Positions 23,476-34,889 of a DNA stretch of 64,000 nt are shown in pieces. The first letter of the stretch is position 1. Each line of letters opens with the position of its first letter. The DNA comes from Antedon mediterranea (Eukaryota > Echinodermata > Crinoidea > Comatulida > Antedonidae): positions 19,750,101-19,814,100 of the forward strand of contig NC_092677.1 in NCBI RefSeq assembly GCF_964355755.1, read 5' to 3'. The position numbers and the translations under genes are program-made. The notes below the pieces were generated by a model that was given only the letters and a program-made list of their open reading frames with translations, was not told where the DNA came from and did not search any database.

Positions 23476-25093
23476 TTTGCTAGATAGTAGTACCAAAACA
23501 TACAGTATTTATTACCAAGATTAAGACTATCTGACCAAATTTGTACAGTTTCGATACTCTATAAAAATACATTCCAGGCCTAAATTTGTAATTGCTTTCA
23601 GTGAATGAAGAGGCAGTATCATTAAAAAATGTATTGTCCCCAAAAACATGAAAAATTAAGATTAATAAAATTAGACTTTCCTTAGAAACAAAAGAATTAT
23701 TTCAAAGACAAAATAAACAGTTAAAGTAAATAAGAAAAAAAGAAAAAACAATCATTTTTATATAAAAATATAAAATAATAATAAATAAATAATAATAAAA
23801 TAAAAATAACGATGACTATATACAATAGATTAATAAAAGCTAACAATTTACTCTCAAACAAATTGGGCTGCAATTTATGTCTTGAAATGTTACGTAATAG
23901 CATAACATGATTTAAAAAAAATGAATTTAACGCTTTATACTTGGTATAGTTTGACCTATAAATTAAATATTGTAAGAATAGTCATACTGTAATAACAGAA
24001 AAACAGAAACAGTGTCGAGTCAGGTGACAATGACATTGTAAGTCACGAGTAAAACATTGTACACCATTTTAGGGGTTGTTGGGGGTGGTTGGTTGGGGTG
24101 AAGACATTACTCATATATTCTTTCAAGGGAATGAAGGAGGAATAACTTTAAAAAAAAAGGTTTGTTCTATTTGGACGTATTTTCAACCAACCTTTTCGTC
24201 TTGACAAGAAGTGTTGTGGTCCGTCTGTAGGATCTTCTTAACCGTATTCTATGCACAATTTGTGACACAAGAAAATTGGAAGGCTTTCTTCAAGTGTTGA
24301 ACATTATTGGTTACATTAAAACGATACATATTAATTTTTATATAACACCTATATAAATTCCTGTCATTTGATTGGACGAATGTAGGTCACATGGCGTGCA
24401 ATAGTACGCACTATTCAACGATCGTTAAATAGTACTTTTTGAAACATTTTTGTGTACGAAAAAAAAAACGTCTCGCGGATGAAAAAAAATCTAGTACACA
24501 AATTATCCTATATGATATGGCTATGTACTGTGAAATACAAGAGCGCCACCTGTCGTCTGGTCTCAGTTTCATTTGTAAACACCACCGCGAGATATGCAAC
24601 AGCAGCAGATATTTATGTACGATTTGGACATTATGTACTAATTTCATTCAAAAAGGCATTTCAATTAGCTTTAGATCGTTTTTAGGATTTTGATTAATTA
24701 ATGGGGACATCCCTACAAGACGTGGAATTGTTGAAAAAACCATAATTAGCTTAGATAAGTTCCAATTGTCTGTCGAAGTTTTGCCTTTCAGCCAAGCTAG
24801 TACTAGGCTACTAGACCTAGCCTAGGCCATGCTAGTATTTAGGCTAGGCCTAGCCTAGGCGTTTTAGCCTTGCTAGGCCTAGGATTGTTTGGTCGTTTGT
24901 TGACATAATTAACACAAAAGTAGGTGTGTTTACGAAATCCATATAAATATAACATTTAATATAACATTATTAAAAACCAAATGTTACTGTTTTTAATCAA
25001 TGTGTGTGAATGAAATGTAGTAAGCTTTGGCTAGGGTAGGGCTACCTTTTATTTGATTCAAATAACTAGAATTTATTTAGATGTTATATAAAA
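23476..25093. other. 5' flank of DXO, gene-free
   Basis: This contains the presumed DXO promoter immediately upstream of 23475, but no TATA box or other defined element could be assigned with confidence. Overlapping open frames on both strands at 24411-24693 have no protein signature. A dense run of CTAGGCCTAGCCTAGG-type octamers lies at about 24795-24885. Confidence 0.4.
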
Positions 25094-25253
25094 CAAATAA
25101 TGAATGTTTTGTATTCGTGTAATGGTACAAATAATGGCACTTGGTGAATGATGAAAGGTTATATCAACTCGGCTTTGCCTCGTTGATATAACCTTTCATC
25201 ATTCACCTCGTGCCATTATTTGTACCATTACACTCATAAACATTCATTATTTG
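25094..25253. repeat. foldback palindrome, ~70-bp arms
   Basis: The left arm (CAAATAATGAATG, then GTGTAATGGTACAAATAATG, then GGTGAATGATGAAAGG and TTATATCAAC) is followed by a short centre around TCGGCTTTGCCTC and then by its near-perfect reverse complement. Only a few bases are unpaired. The centre resembles that of the palindrome at 56823-56957. Confidence 0.85.
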
Positions 25254-25945
25254 TATACTATTCTACATTACACTTTTGGAAATTCCAGAATATGAGCAAT
25301 AGGTATGATGAGCACAATTAAAGTATAAAAAAATAAACTTGATGAAGTTATTAATAAAAACTGAAAAGAATATTCCCACCCTGAAAATCGTCTACTATTG
25401 TAACTGTAATTTTTATAGCAAATAAAAAAGACATATTGTTTTAGAGAACCATTAGTATAATAAGTAAATGTATGTTCGGTCGGCGTTTCATGGTTGTATC
25501 AGAATCGGAACCAACAATTAACTCGATGGCCAATGATATCGTATTGCATTGCGATGACTAAAACGTTTTTGAAATTAATGGCAAAAGTGTGGCTACACTA
25601 GAAAATTTATATTTTTGTTTGTAAACTCGGAAAAAGGCAATTTATTTCTTTGCTCGAGTTTTACTAGCGTAGGCCTATACTTCTGCAAACTGGTTTTCTG
25701 CCGAACTGCATGGTTTACAAACTTTTCTTGACAAAACTAGGAGTTGACTAACCAATGTCTGCCAGTGTAGACATACCACGGGGGTGCTGGCTACCACCAT
25801 TACTCTAAAAAACGGAAATTCGACACGTACACAATTGAAGCAAGGCAAGATAAGAGTTCCTTGATCTTATGTATGGCTGCGACAAACACAGTACCACCAG
25901 TACTGTATACATATTCTCCGTGGCGCGCGGCGCGGTGCCTGTTTA

Positions 25946-26208
25946 AGCGTGGTTCCCACTAGCGACGCAACACAAGGACGTAACGCAACGTTAGTGAATT
26001 GACCAATCACAAGCGATGGCTTATTCGCTTGTGATTGCTAACTGTCTGTCTATTGTGTTTTCTTTATTTTTTATTTATTATGACGAGCAATGAATTTCCT
26101 TTTTGAGGATCAATAAAAGTTATCTTATCTTATAACTCCGCTTGTCATTGGTTAAAACGCTTGCGTTGCGTTTACGTCCTTGCGTTACGTTCTAGTGGGA
26201 ACCAAGCT
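25946..26208. mobile_element. 263-bp Harbinger-like MITE with TTA duplication
   Basis: Long terminal inverted repeats: AGCGTGGTTCCCACTAG and, as reverse complement of the right end, AGCTTGGTTCCCACTAG, each continuing into GACGTAACGCAACG-like sequence. TTA is present directly outside both ends (25943-25945 and 26209-26211). A 3-bp TTA duplication fits PIF/Harbinger elements. The centre contains a TTATCTTATCTTATAA tract. Confidence 0.75.
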
Positions 26209-27920
26209 TTAGGGGCGTGGAACTGATCGTGTCGCAGCCACAGATAAATCCTCCGATCTCCGGAGCTCAGCATCATGTTGTATGTTAGATTGCCTTGATT
26301 GAATGAAGGGTGGGTCTGGAACTTCCTATGTTTAGGCAAGCTGCATGATCGCCTAGACATTTTTGTGAATTTTGTTTAATGGAGTAAGCTACGTCAGTTC
26401 GGCATCGACCAATACTAAAATTACGTATGTACAAATAAGAACATTAATATTCGACCGGATGGAATATTATTATCAGTACACATTATTTTTTTCACGAATT
26501 TTTAACTTCGCTCAAATAGCTTTTGGCTGATATAGGCCTACAACATAAAATATCAAACCTCATAATTGTCTTTCACGTTATTTATAATAGACTTCATAGA
26601 TGCTGTACAAAATATGCTTATGTAAACTGTGTATGCGTATTCATCAAACTTAGTTTGAAAAAATCGATTCATTTTTCATTTAAGAACTAAATTTATAATT
26701 TACTTTTCATTTCCTAATTTAACAATTATATTTTTAAAATGAATAAAATTAAAATGTTATATCTAGAGTATAAAAAAATCATTTCTGTATGGCATCATTT
26801 TCTATTGATCAAGATATGGTTTGACAGAATGATAAAAATGTATAGCATATTTTCATTCGAATAAACGTCCCCTGTAGAACATCATTTGGAATAAACGCCC
26901 CCCTAAAAACCCTCATGAGGGGCGTTTATTTGAATAAATATTTTCTGTCATTGGTTGAACAATTATTTTAATAGCATTGAGAAAGACTGGCCTAAAGAGG
27001 AAATGAACTGAAAAAAACCATTTCTAATGTTATAACCTAATGTTTAAATATTAATTCTAATTCATTTGAAGAAGTTAGAATCAATTTAATTTTGGAGATT
27101 ATTATATTTTATACTCTCAACATTATATACAAAAAATGTACAAATAATTTGTGAGTCGAAAGGAAAAATGTTCTTTACATTCAAAACATACAAAACACTA
27201 ATTGTTTGTTTATAGATATTTACTGTTCTCGAGTAAATTTGTGTTCAACTAATCAGCCGCTTCTATCTATCCTGAATCAAATGAATTAGCGTTCAGGTTT
27301 TGGCTGTGGTAGCCAACTCAATATTTAGGTCTAGGCACAAAAACCTCCATTTTTGTACAAATCTACCTTCAATGCATAGCATGTGATACAAAATCAACCA
27401 ATTAAATGACAAAACCATTCTCATTCACAGTATTGTGTCTGTTCATGGCAACTGGGCCATACCATAGCACCAAATGTATATTAACTTAACCTAGCCCTCT
27501 AAATAATCTCTCACTACACTACAGCATCACATATGGAATGAGGATAGCTGTCAGAAGACACGATACTGTTTATTGTCGCTAGCCATGATACAGTTGATGT
27601 ATCGGGTAGAATGTAGAAACAAATTGTGGATTTGGTCATTATTGTCAGCCCTGTTTGTTCTGTATCATCAAAAGTCACAAATTGGAGAAGTGACATTTTA
27701 GAAGAAAAGTGTGACCAAATAATTTTTAGTCTTTTTTGACATTATTTGAATGCATCTTGTTTTCAGGGCTTATAATGGGTTTTTATAATCAACCAGTGAG
27801 CGCGCATATCTGGATCTTGGCCCCAAATTAAACTATCACCTTCATACAATTTCCTTGTTAACTCCATCAAGAGGTGCCGAACAACAGATAATTAATTTAG
27901 TAAAAAAGTCTATGTATTTG
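26209..27920. other. gene-free stretch with a small inverted repeat
   Basis: At 26870-26940 an inverted pair, GAATAAACG(T)CCCC and GGGGCGTTTATT, suggests a small MITE remnant. A 60-residue minus-strand frame at 27514-27696 has no recognisable domain. Otherwise nothing is visible. Confidence 0.4.
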
Positions 27921-28264
27921 CTGTGTTAATCTCTTCTTAAATTATCCAACCTAGCTTGTAAGTCAGCATCAGCGTCCATGTCACCCTCAGCTACCGGTAC
28001 CTTCTTTAGTTGATGCATTCAATGCTGATCCTGTGCCGGATAAACGTGATACAAATTAAATTTACATTTTATATAGGTGATTTTCGTTGTTTTTCTTTTA
28101 TTTTTTTTATATTAAAAGTATTTACTTTGTTGTCTCTATACAAGGACCAGCCTTAGAGACTAGAAACAACTGACCACTTTTGGAGTTTTTGTTTAAAAGG
28201 TGACAGAAATGTACAGTATATATTTTTATTTGGTCATGTGATGGTTTTTCAATGTACAGAATAT

Positions 28265-28425
28265 TAAGCTTATGTTATGTCTACACTATAAACTTTATGT
28301 GACAAAAAATGTGATGTGCCCATATATGGACATGATGGTGTCATATCACTACCATATTTGGGCATATCACTACCTTATTTAGGCACATCACACTTTTTTG
28401 TCAAACTAGTTTGATAGTAAGCTTA
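28265..28425. mobile_element. MITE related to that at 22591-22694
   Basis: The ends form TAAGCTTATG and AGTAAGCTTA inverted repeats. Inside them are TGTCTACACTATAAACT and GTCAAACTAGTTTGATAGT, which match the arms of the DXO intron 1 MITE. Internally GGCATATCACTACC is repeated. Confidence 0.5.
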
Positions 28426-28639
28426 AGAGAGTGTGAAACCACATATTCTGAGGCTGTTTACCATCATTCCATCTGAAGATAAATAAGATAAATATGACAC
28501 ACAATTTTTATTCCAAACTATTGTAAAAGATATTATTTTAGTAAATAATTGATGCAATTTCCTGCTAATTCATCCCCTAGTGATACCAAGCTCATCCAGA
28601 ACCTGAAGAAATACTATTGCATCACTGAAAATAATAAAG

Positions 28640-28950
28640 GAAGAAGCTTAAAAATGGAGAAAACACATGTAAGAGTTTTAAAAATGTAAAATATAGGGAA
28701 AAGCTTAAAATATGAAAATACATAGGAAAGAGCTTAACATATGGAATACATAAGAAAGAGCGTGAAATATGGAATACGTAGAGAAGAGCTTTAAATATGG
28801 AATAAATATGGAAGTGCTTAAAATATGGAATACATATGGAAGAGCTAATCATATGGAATACATATGGAAGAGCGTAACATATGGAATACATATGGAAGAG
28901 CTTAACATATGAAATACATAATATGGAAGAGATTAACATATGGAATATTT
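28640..28950 (+). repeat. minisatellite, ~28-bp unit, left part
   Basis: Copies of AATATGGAATACATAGGAAAG plus AGCTTAA repeat with substitutions. The same unit in the same orientation resumes at 39487-40045. Both lie in the presumed intron of the CHMP2A-like pseudogene and are separated by about 10.5 kb of mobile elements. A long minus-strand open frame here is only the translated repeat. Confidence 0.85.
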
Positions 28951-28954
28951 TTAT

Positions 28955-30235
28955 TTTTATTTTATTAATTTTAGCAACATTAAAACAATACATAAACTTT
29001 GAGTGTGCCAAGGAGTGGCAAAAGAGGTCAAAGGACCACTGTCACCATAAGGCGTGCCACACCAGCACTCAAAGCATACATACACAAAACAATGTAAATA
29101 TGTAATATTAATACCATAATTATATACATTAAAGAGGCATAGTGTTTTTAAAGTGGTCCATTAACATGTTTTTAAATTGTACCCAACTTCCGCATACAAA
29201 GGCGTCTTTAATATTGACCGGTAGTGAATTCCACAAACGAATAAATCTGGTTGGGATACAATGCTTTCCACTATCAGTTTTGGATGCAAGATGTTTAAAA
29301 GTTAGAACATCCAAATGCCTACAATTGATAGTCATATTTAAAATAAAACTATTCTGTAATTTATATAATATATTTGTAACAAAAATAACGGTAAAATAAT
29401 CTTGATTTGATTCAGCTGTCATCAAATTCAGTCTAGTTAATCGGTCAGAATATGGCTGATCTAAGATTCGTTGATGAAGGATAAATCGACTTGCCCTTCT
29501 TTGAATTTTCTCTATCTTATTAATATGACATTGACGATAAGGATACAAAACAGGGGAGCAATATTGGATATGGGGAAGAACAAGACATTTATAAAGTTTA
29601 AGTAAAACAGATGTAGAGCAACCTGTGGCAATTGATCGTATAAAACCTAACATCCTATTGCATTTCAAAGTTACATTATCTACCTGATGTACCCATGACA
29701 AATTATGGGATATTACCACACCAAGTAACGTAATGTCATTAACGTTCATGAGTTCATGTCCATTTAGAATGTAAGATGGAACAACGGGATCTCGTTTTCT
29801 GGACAATGACAGCACTTGACATTTATTAGGGTTAAGGGAAAGTGAATTAAGTGCTGACCACCAGGAGATCGTGTCAATGTCCTGTTGCAGAGATAAACTA
29901 TCTTCCTTCGTCATTATACATTTAGCAATGCAAGTGTCGTCTGCATATTGATATGGTTTTGCACGTAGGTGCATATGTAGATCATTAACATATATGTTAA
30001 ATAACAGGGGTCCAAGCACAGACCCTGAGGAACCCCTGATATTACGACTCGTTGTATGTACATGTGTTGCGACACAATGTGACACTGAATTGTAGTTAGA
30101 AAATGTAAAACGTGTCTCCTGTGGATTTTTCAAGGAAAAGTTTTCGTTATTTGAACTTCGTAATGACGATGAATCGGTTAGTATGTTTCGTTTTTTGTTC
30201 GTGGGTAGTTTAACAAATATTCTTAAATTATTCAT
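28955..30235 (-). mobile_element. non-LTR retrotransposon, 5'-truncated, RT C-terminal half
   Basis: A 368-residue frame (30235-29129) contains reverse-transcriptase motifs: GSVLGPLLFN-x-YVNDL, the catalytic YADDT, LSLNPNKC and LLGVVIS-x-x-LSW, followed by the usual C-terminal region. The preceding GVPQG motif is in the next frame (SGVPQG then a one-base deletion before SVLGP), so the domain is broken. The first ~70 residues of the frame do not match RT and may be out-of-frame sequence. The 3' end (low coordinates) carries an AAAAT-type tail at about 28950-28975, inserted into the minisatellite. CR1/L2/Jockey-like clades are possible. Confidence 0.85.
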
Positions 30236-30985
30236 TTTATTTATAATGCGCGTGTTTTGTTTACTTATTATATTTATTTTTTTATTTTTTATTTTCGTTC
30301 AGAATTTGTTTCTTTGTAGGAAGGGAGATGTTTTTTTCAGAGTAGTAGCATTCTTAGTGACTGGTATGGTGTTAACGCTTGTTTTTCGTTGAATGTCTTC
30401 AGATGTTTCCTCTAGTCATCAAAACAAATTATTATGAACACCATATTGTATTGATCTCTCTAATTAATTGTAGATGTGTTATCATTTATCTAAAATGTAT
30501 ATTTCTCAATAATAACCATTTACTTTATAAATTTGGTAAAAATACATTTATAATATGCCTTCTTATTGAAAGTGTCGTTACATATACCGTGCGTCTCAAA
30601 TTTGTTTTCTTTTGTGTGCGTTTTTTTAGCAGTACGTATTGTGTCTTTTTTAAAAGATTTAAAATTGAAAACACGTAGAAAATGAAATTCATTTTGAAAT
30701 AAAGAAATTGTATTTAGGCCTAAATTTAATAAATCTATGCTTTATACATTTTGTATGTTTATTTTTGTAATATTACTTATTATATATAAAATATAACTAT
30801 TGTTAAAAATACTAATGTTTAAAATATAAAAAAAGTAAACAGAATATTTTTAATCACAATCATTATTTTATTATGTATGTTTGCAATTACATTTAACAAA
30901 TTCAAAAACTTCATACTCGAGTTAAACAACACGCAAAGATCAAATTTCATTTTTGTTGTTGATGTTAAAAACAAAATTTATTTCA
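30236..30985. other. AT-rich, gene-free stretch
   Basis: Strongly AT-rich sequence with T-runs. A 99-residue plus-strand frame (30379-30678) is low-complexity and unlikely to be a gene. Confidence 0.4.
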
Positions 30986-31378
30986 ATACACATTCTATTG
31001 TAATACACTTTACAAAATATAATAATAATAATAATAATAATAAAACTTTAACAGAAAATAAAAAATTAAATTAAGTCAAGAAATAAATTTATCATGAATT
31101 AAAATAGGAAAACTACTTTTACAAATTTACACTGACATAAATTAAGTCAAAACATAATTTATTTATTTCATTAAACAAATCTATTGCAATACACTTTACA
31201 AACATAATAATAATAACAATTCAACAGAAAAGAAAACAAATTAAATTAATTCGAAAGATAAATTTAACATGAATAAAAATAGGGAAACTACTTTTACAAA
31301 TATACACTGACATAAATTAAGTCAAAACATAATTAATTTATTTCATTAAACAAATCTATTTCAATACACCTTACAAAC

Positions 31379-31409
<31 letters not shown>

Positions 31410-31500
31410 TTCAACAGAAAAGAAAACAAATTAAATTAATTCGAAAAATAAATTTACCATGAATTAAAATAGGGAAACTACTTTTACAAATTTATAATAT
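30986..31500. repeat. tandem array, ~175-bp unit with internal (AAT)n
   Basis: Three consecutive copies contain TTTCAATACACTTTACAAA, a CATAATAATAAT run, CAACAGAAAAG, AATAGGGAAACTACTTTTAC and CACTGACATAAATTAAGTC. ACTGACATAA recurs at 31131 and 31306, setting the period. Single related units occur at about 32040-32210 and, interrupted by Helitron A, at about 35680-35740 plus 37494-37565. Confidence 0.8.
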
Positions 31501-31684
31501 AAAATAAATATTAAGCGAGATTTTGGTTTACGGGTTATTTTGTTAGGATTAGTTTTTTTTTTCCAGTCCGATTCCTCGTACCATGCTGCTAACTATTTCA
31601 AAATTGACTTCCTTTGATTTTTAGAAATTTAAAGTCAAAACTTTGACTTTGCAAACAGTTTGTCTGAATCTAAATTTATACACG

Positions 31685-31902
31685 TTATTTTTCCAAATCA
31701 AGTTCCCATTGTTCATCAATAGCACTTACAAGTACCCAGTTCCGTTTGAATTTACGTTGAATGGATTTGTGTAATGTATATGTATCTAGCTTGCTCAGTC
31801 AGTCTTGAACTTGTCTCTTGGTAATATTTAAATCGTCTTTTACATTTTGATAAAGTGGGCCCACACCACCAAAACTACCGGGGTGTTTAGGGTCGTAATA
31901 AT
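31685..31902 (-). pseudogene. Polinton/Maverick-type integrase fragment
   Basis: One minus-strand frame reads YYDPKHPGSFGGVGPLYQ, then a stretch with DTYTLHK and FKRNWVLVSAIDEQW, ending at TAA. This matches the region between the zinc-binding and DDE parts of the retroviral-like integrase carried by Polinton/Maverick elements (often annotated as transposon-derived F54H12.3-like). A TGA interrupts it where the family has Trp (QDW-L-SK), and no DDE core follows, so it is dead. The identification rests on recall of the motif pattern, not on a search. Confidence 0.65.
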
Positions 31903-31909
31903 TATACTT

Positions 31910-32260
31910 TCCTCAAATTCCCATCCATACTCATTTCCCTCAATCACATAAATGAAAATAAAATACTAATTCAAATACTTAAATAACCGCAAGCAAAAAA
32001 GTTTCATTTTTAGCGTTGTTTTTTAAAAAACACAACCTTTATTTTAACACACATTCTATTCCAATATATTTTACAAACATAATAATAACAATAATAAATT
32101 TACCGAAAAGAAATAAGAATTATAAAAATATATCACATTAATTAAAAGTTTTAAGATAATATTTAAAATTGTTAAAATTACAATTGGTTAAAAATCTTAT
32201 TAAAAAAGTTCTCTTTTACTCTTTTATCTTTTATTCAATTTCCAGGTAACATACAAAAAT
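31910..32260. repeat. AT-rich spacer with one 175-bp-type unit
   Basis: About 32040-32215 resembles the tandem unit at 31.0-31.5 kb and the 3' flank of the PC4-domain locus (shared TTACAATTGGTTAA and CTTATTAAAAAAGTTCT). Otherwise non-coding. Confidence 0.55.
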
Positions 32261-32421
32261 CATAAACAAGGTACGGCATCATTCAACAAAACAGAACAAA
32301 AGTACTATCAGCACCTGCGGGTAACCAAAAGTGGATCAGTTCAAAAGAACTGCACTGTCGCGAGTGGCTTTCCCAACTAATAGTACGAAAAACGCAATAG
32401 ACATAACAACACAGTGATAGT

Positions 32422-34224
32422 CTAAATGAATTCGATATCAGTAATACATTTTTTCAAATCCCTTCTAAACTCCCCAAAGTTAAACAGGACTTTGTTACGA
32501 ACTTCATGCGGGATACATTCCCATATTCGAGGGAAATTAACAAACAGGGAGTATTTAAATGCATTAGTTCTAGCATACATGTGTTTAAAGGTGAGGGACT
32601 CTGGATACCGAGAATCAATTGTAAGGTATTCAAATATATCAAAATCAATTAAATTATGCAAACACTTAACTACAAAAATTATACTATGAAATTTCATTCT
32701 TTGAACCATATCTGGTAAATTTAGTATCTTAAGCCTGTCAGTGAAATCGCCTTCAACACACAATTTAGTAACCCGTCTTAATGACTTGCTAATAGCTATA
32801 TTATGTTGTTTTTGATGTGGATCCCACACAGGAGCACCATATTCAATAACAGGTCGACATAGTGCATTAAAAAGTCGTAGTAAAATTTCGGTGTCATTGA
32901 AACCTACAAACCGTTTGATAAACCCAAGCATTCTCATAGATTTCATCGATACATCATTAACGTGAGCAGACCATGTTAAATCACGTGAGAAGTTAATACC
33001 AAGATATTTATGTGAATTAACAGCTTCAAGGGGATTGGATTCGATTGTATAAATAAAATGAGGGATATAATTACGTTTCCTAGTTATGTGCACGACTTTA
33101 CACTTCTTTGCATTTAATTTCATTTTATTATCCTCACACCATTTGGAAATTTTACAAAGATCCTGTTGTAAGGTAAGTGCATCATGACGACTGAATACAG
33201 GTTTATAAATTACTGTATCGTCTGCATACTGCTTCATAACAGAAGAGGTATTTAGAGGTAGGTCATAAACAAAGAGATTAAATAGAAGCGGGCCTAACAC
33301 TGATCCCTGAGGAACACCCGAGCCCACTCTATCTCAATCAGAATGCTCCTTATTAAGAACAACACGTTGGAATCTGTCACTGAGAAAGGAGTGAAGACAC
33401 TTTAGGAGAGATCCACATACTCCCATGTTGTGCAGTTTCTTGATTACTAAATCATGGGGAACACGGTCAAAGGCCTTCTCCCAATCAAGGAATATTGCAT
33501 CAATTACAGGAGGTTGTCTAACATCCATTGTTTGTGACCAATCATGATATAACGCTGAGGCCTGTGTAATACACGATCTATCTGGATAAAACCCGTGTTG
33601 CGTGGGACATATAAATCCAAAAAATTGAAGATGAAAAAGAATGTTATCTGCTATAATACGTTCAAAAACCTTACCTATAATAGAACATAGCGATATAGGT
33701 CGATAATTATTAACATCGTTACGATTACCTGACTTAAAAATAGGAGTGACATTCGCGAGTTTCCAATCTTTTGGTACAAAGCCATCCGTTAAGAACTTGT
33801 TAAACATTTTGCACAACACTGGGGCAATAATTGGAGCTGACATAGATAACATTTTAGGTGTAATCCCGTCTGGTCCAGGGGATTTGTTGGGTTTCAATGA
33901 CAATAGAGCCTCGAAAATAGTTTTTTCAGTAATATTAATGTTATTAAGGGGAACAATATCTGGGTGAACACAATTACAGATCTCATGGTTAACATTGAAA
34001 TTACGATTAGGTTCGTTAAAGTTTGACGCAAAGAATGTGGAAAATGCATTTACCGCATCGATATCGGAAACCAAGGGTATACCGTTAAAAACAAAGTTTT
34101 TGACTTGTCCAGTCTTACGCCTAGTCTTAACATAACTAAAAAAACGTTTGGAGTCACCATTTACACAGGCGACACTTAATTTCCTAATATATTGTAAATG
34201 AGGCAGTCCAGGCACAGTCCCCAA
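32422..34224 (-). pseudogene. reverse transcriptase of the CR1/L2-like element, one nonsense codon
   Basis: Upstream part (34224-33334): RFFSYVKTRRKTG, then NKSPGPDGI, NYRPISL, GFYPDRSC and LDWEKAFDRV, ending HSD-TGA. Downstream part in the same frame (33327-32422): SGVPQGSVLGPLLFNLFV, catalytic YADDTVIY, KLNAKKCKV and LGINFSRDLTW. Motifs 1-7 of a non-LTR reverse transcriptase are therefore present. The TGA sits where relatives have Trp, so a single transition would explain it. The 5' side is fused to endonuclease sequence by a linker deletion. Confidence 0.9.
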
Positions 34225-34889
34225 GGAACCGCCCCCAACGTTGTAAAAAGATCGTCATGGTCACATTTACTATATTGATAATAATATCTATCTACAGGTT
34301 TAACTTTACTGCATCTAGCGTTAATATTAAAATAAACCCCAAGGTGGTCACTTGTACTGAGACCGGGATGACTTCTGAAATTACATACAATGTCAGGGTT
34401 ATTGCACAAGACCAGATCAATAATGCTACTTTTGGTGTTAGATACACGAGTAAAAAAATCAACAAATTGTATAGTATCAAGTGGAGCAATAATTTCTTTA
34501 AATTTCTTATAAACTAAGGGACTATCAACACCGTAATCATAATTAAAATCACCAGTTAAAATTATACCACAGTACTTATGTAAAATAGATAGGATAAAAT
34601 CAACGACATCGTAGAATTGATTGAGCCAATCTTCATTTGAACTCGGTGGCCTATAAACAGCACATATTAAAATGTTAAAATTGTTATTTACAGTTATTTC
34701 AATAATTTTGACCTCAATGTTAGTAGGAAAGTCAACAATAGAGGATTTAAATGCGTTCTTCAAAGCTAACAGAACACCACCACCGTGTCTTGAACGGTCT
34801 TTTCTGTACACAACGAATGAGTCTGGAAACAGGTCCGTACTATCAATAGAGGAGTCCAGCCACGTTTCTGTGACAATCAAGATGTCCAA
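34176..34889 (-). pseudogene. AP endonuclease domain of the CR1/L2-like element
   Basis: Contains DILIVTETWLDSSI, RHGGGVLLALK, AVYRPPSS, LTGDFNYD, IDLVLCN and STSDHLGV, the standard motif series of APE-type retrotransposon endonucleases (catalytic Glu in TETW, Asp-Asn in GDFN, Asp-His in SDH). These enzymes nick target DNA to prime reverse transcription. The start of the domain (NARSV) lies in the preceding frame. The C-terminal end reads into sequence out of frame with RT because the linker is deleted. Confidence 0.9.

Noticed and set aside
24411-24693. Overlapping open frames on both strands upstream of DXO.
   Set aside because: No protein signature, no convincing splice sites, and open in several frames at once.
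28622-29011. A 129-residue minus-strand open frame.
   Set aside because: It is the translation of the 28-bp minisatellite.
29129-30235. The 368-residue open frame as a host gene.
   Set aside because: It contains YADD and other reverse-transcriptase motifs, with GVPQG in a different frame; it is a retroelement remnant.
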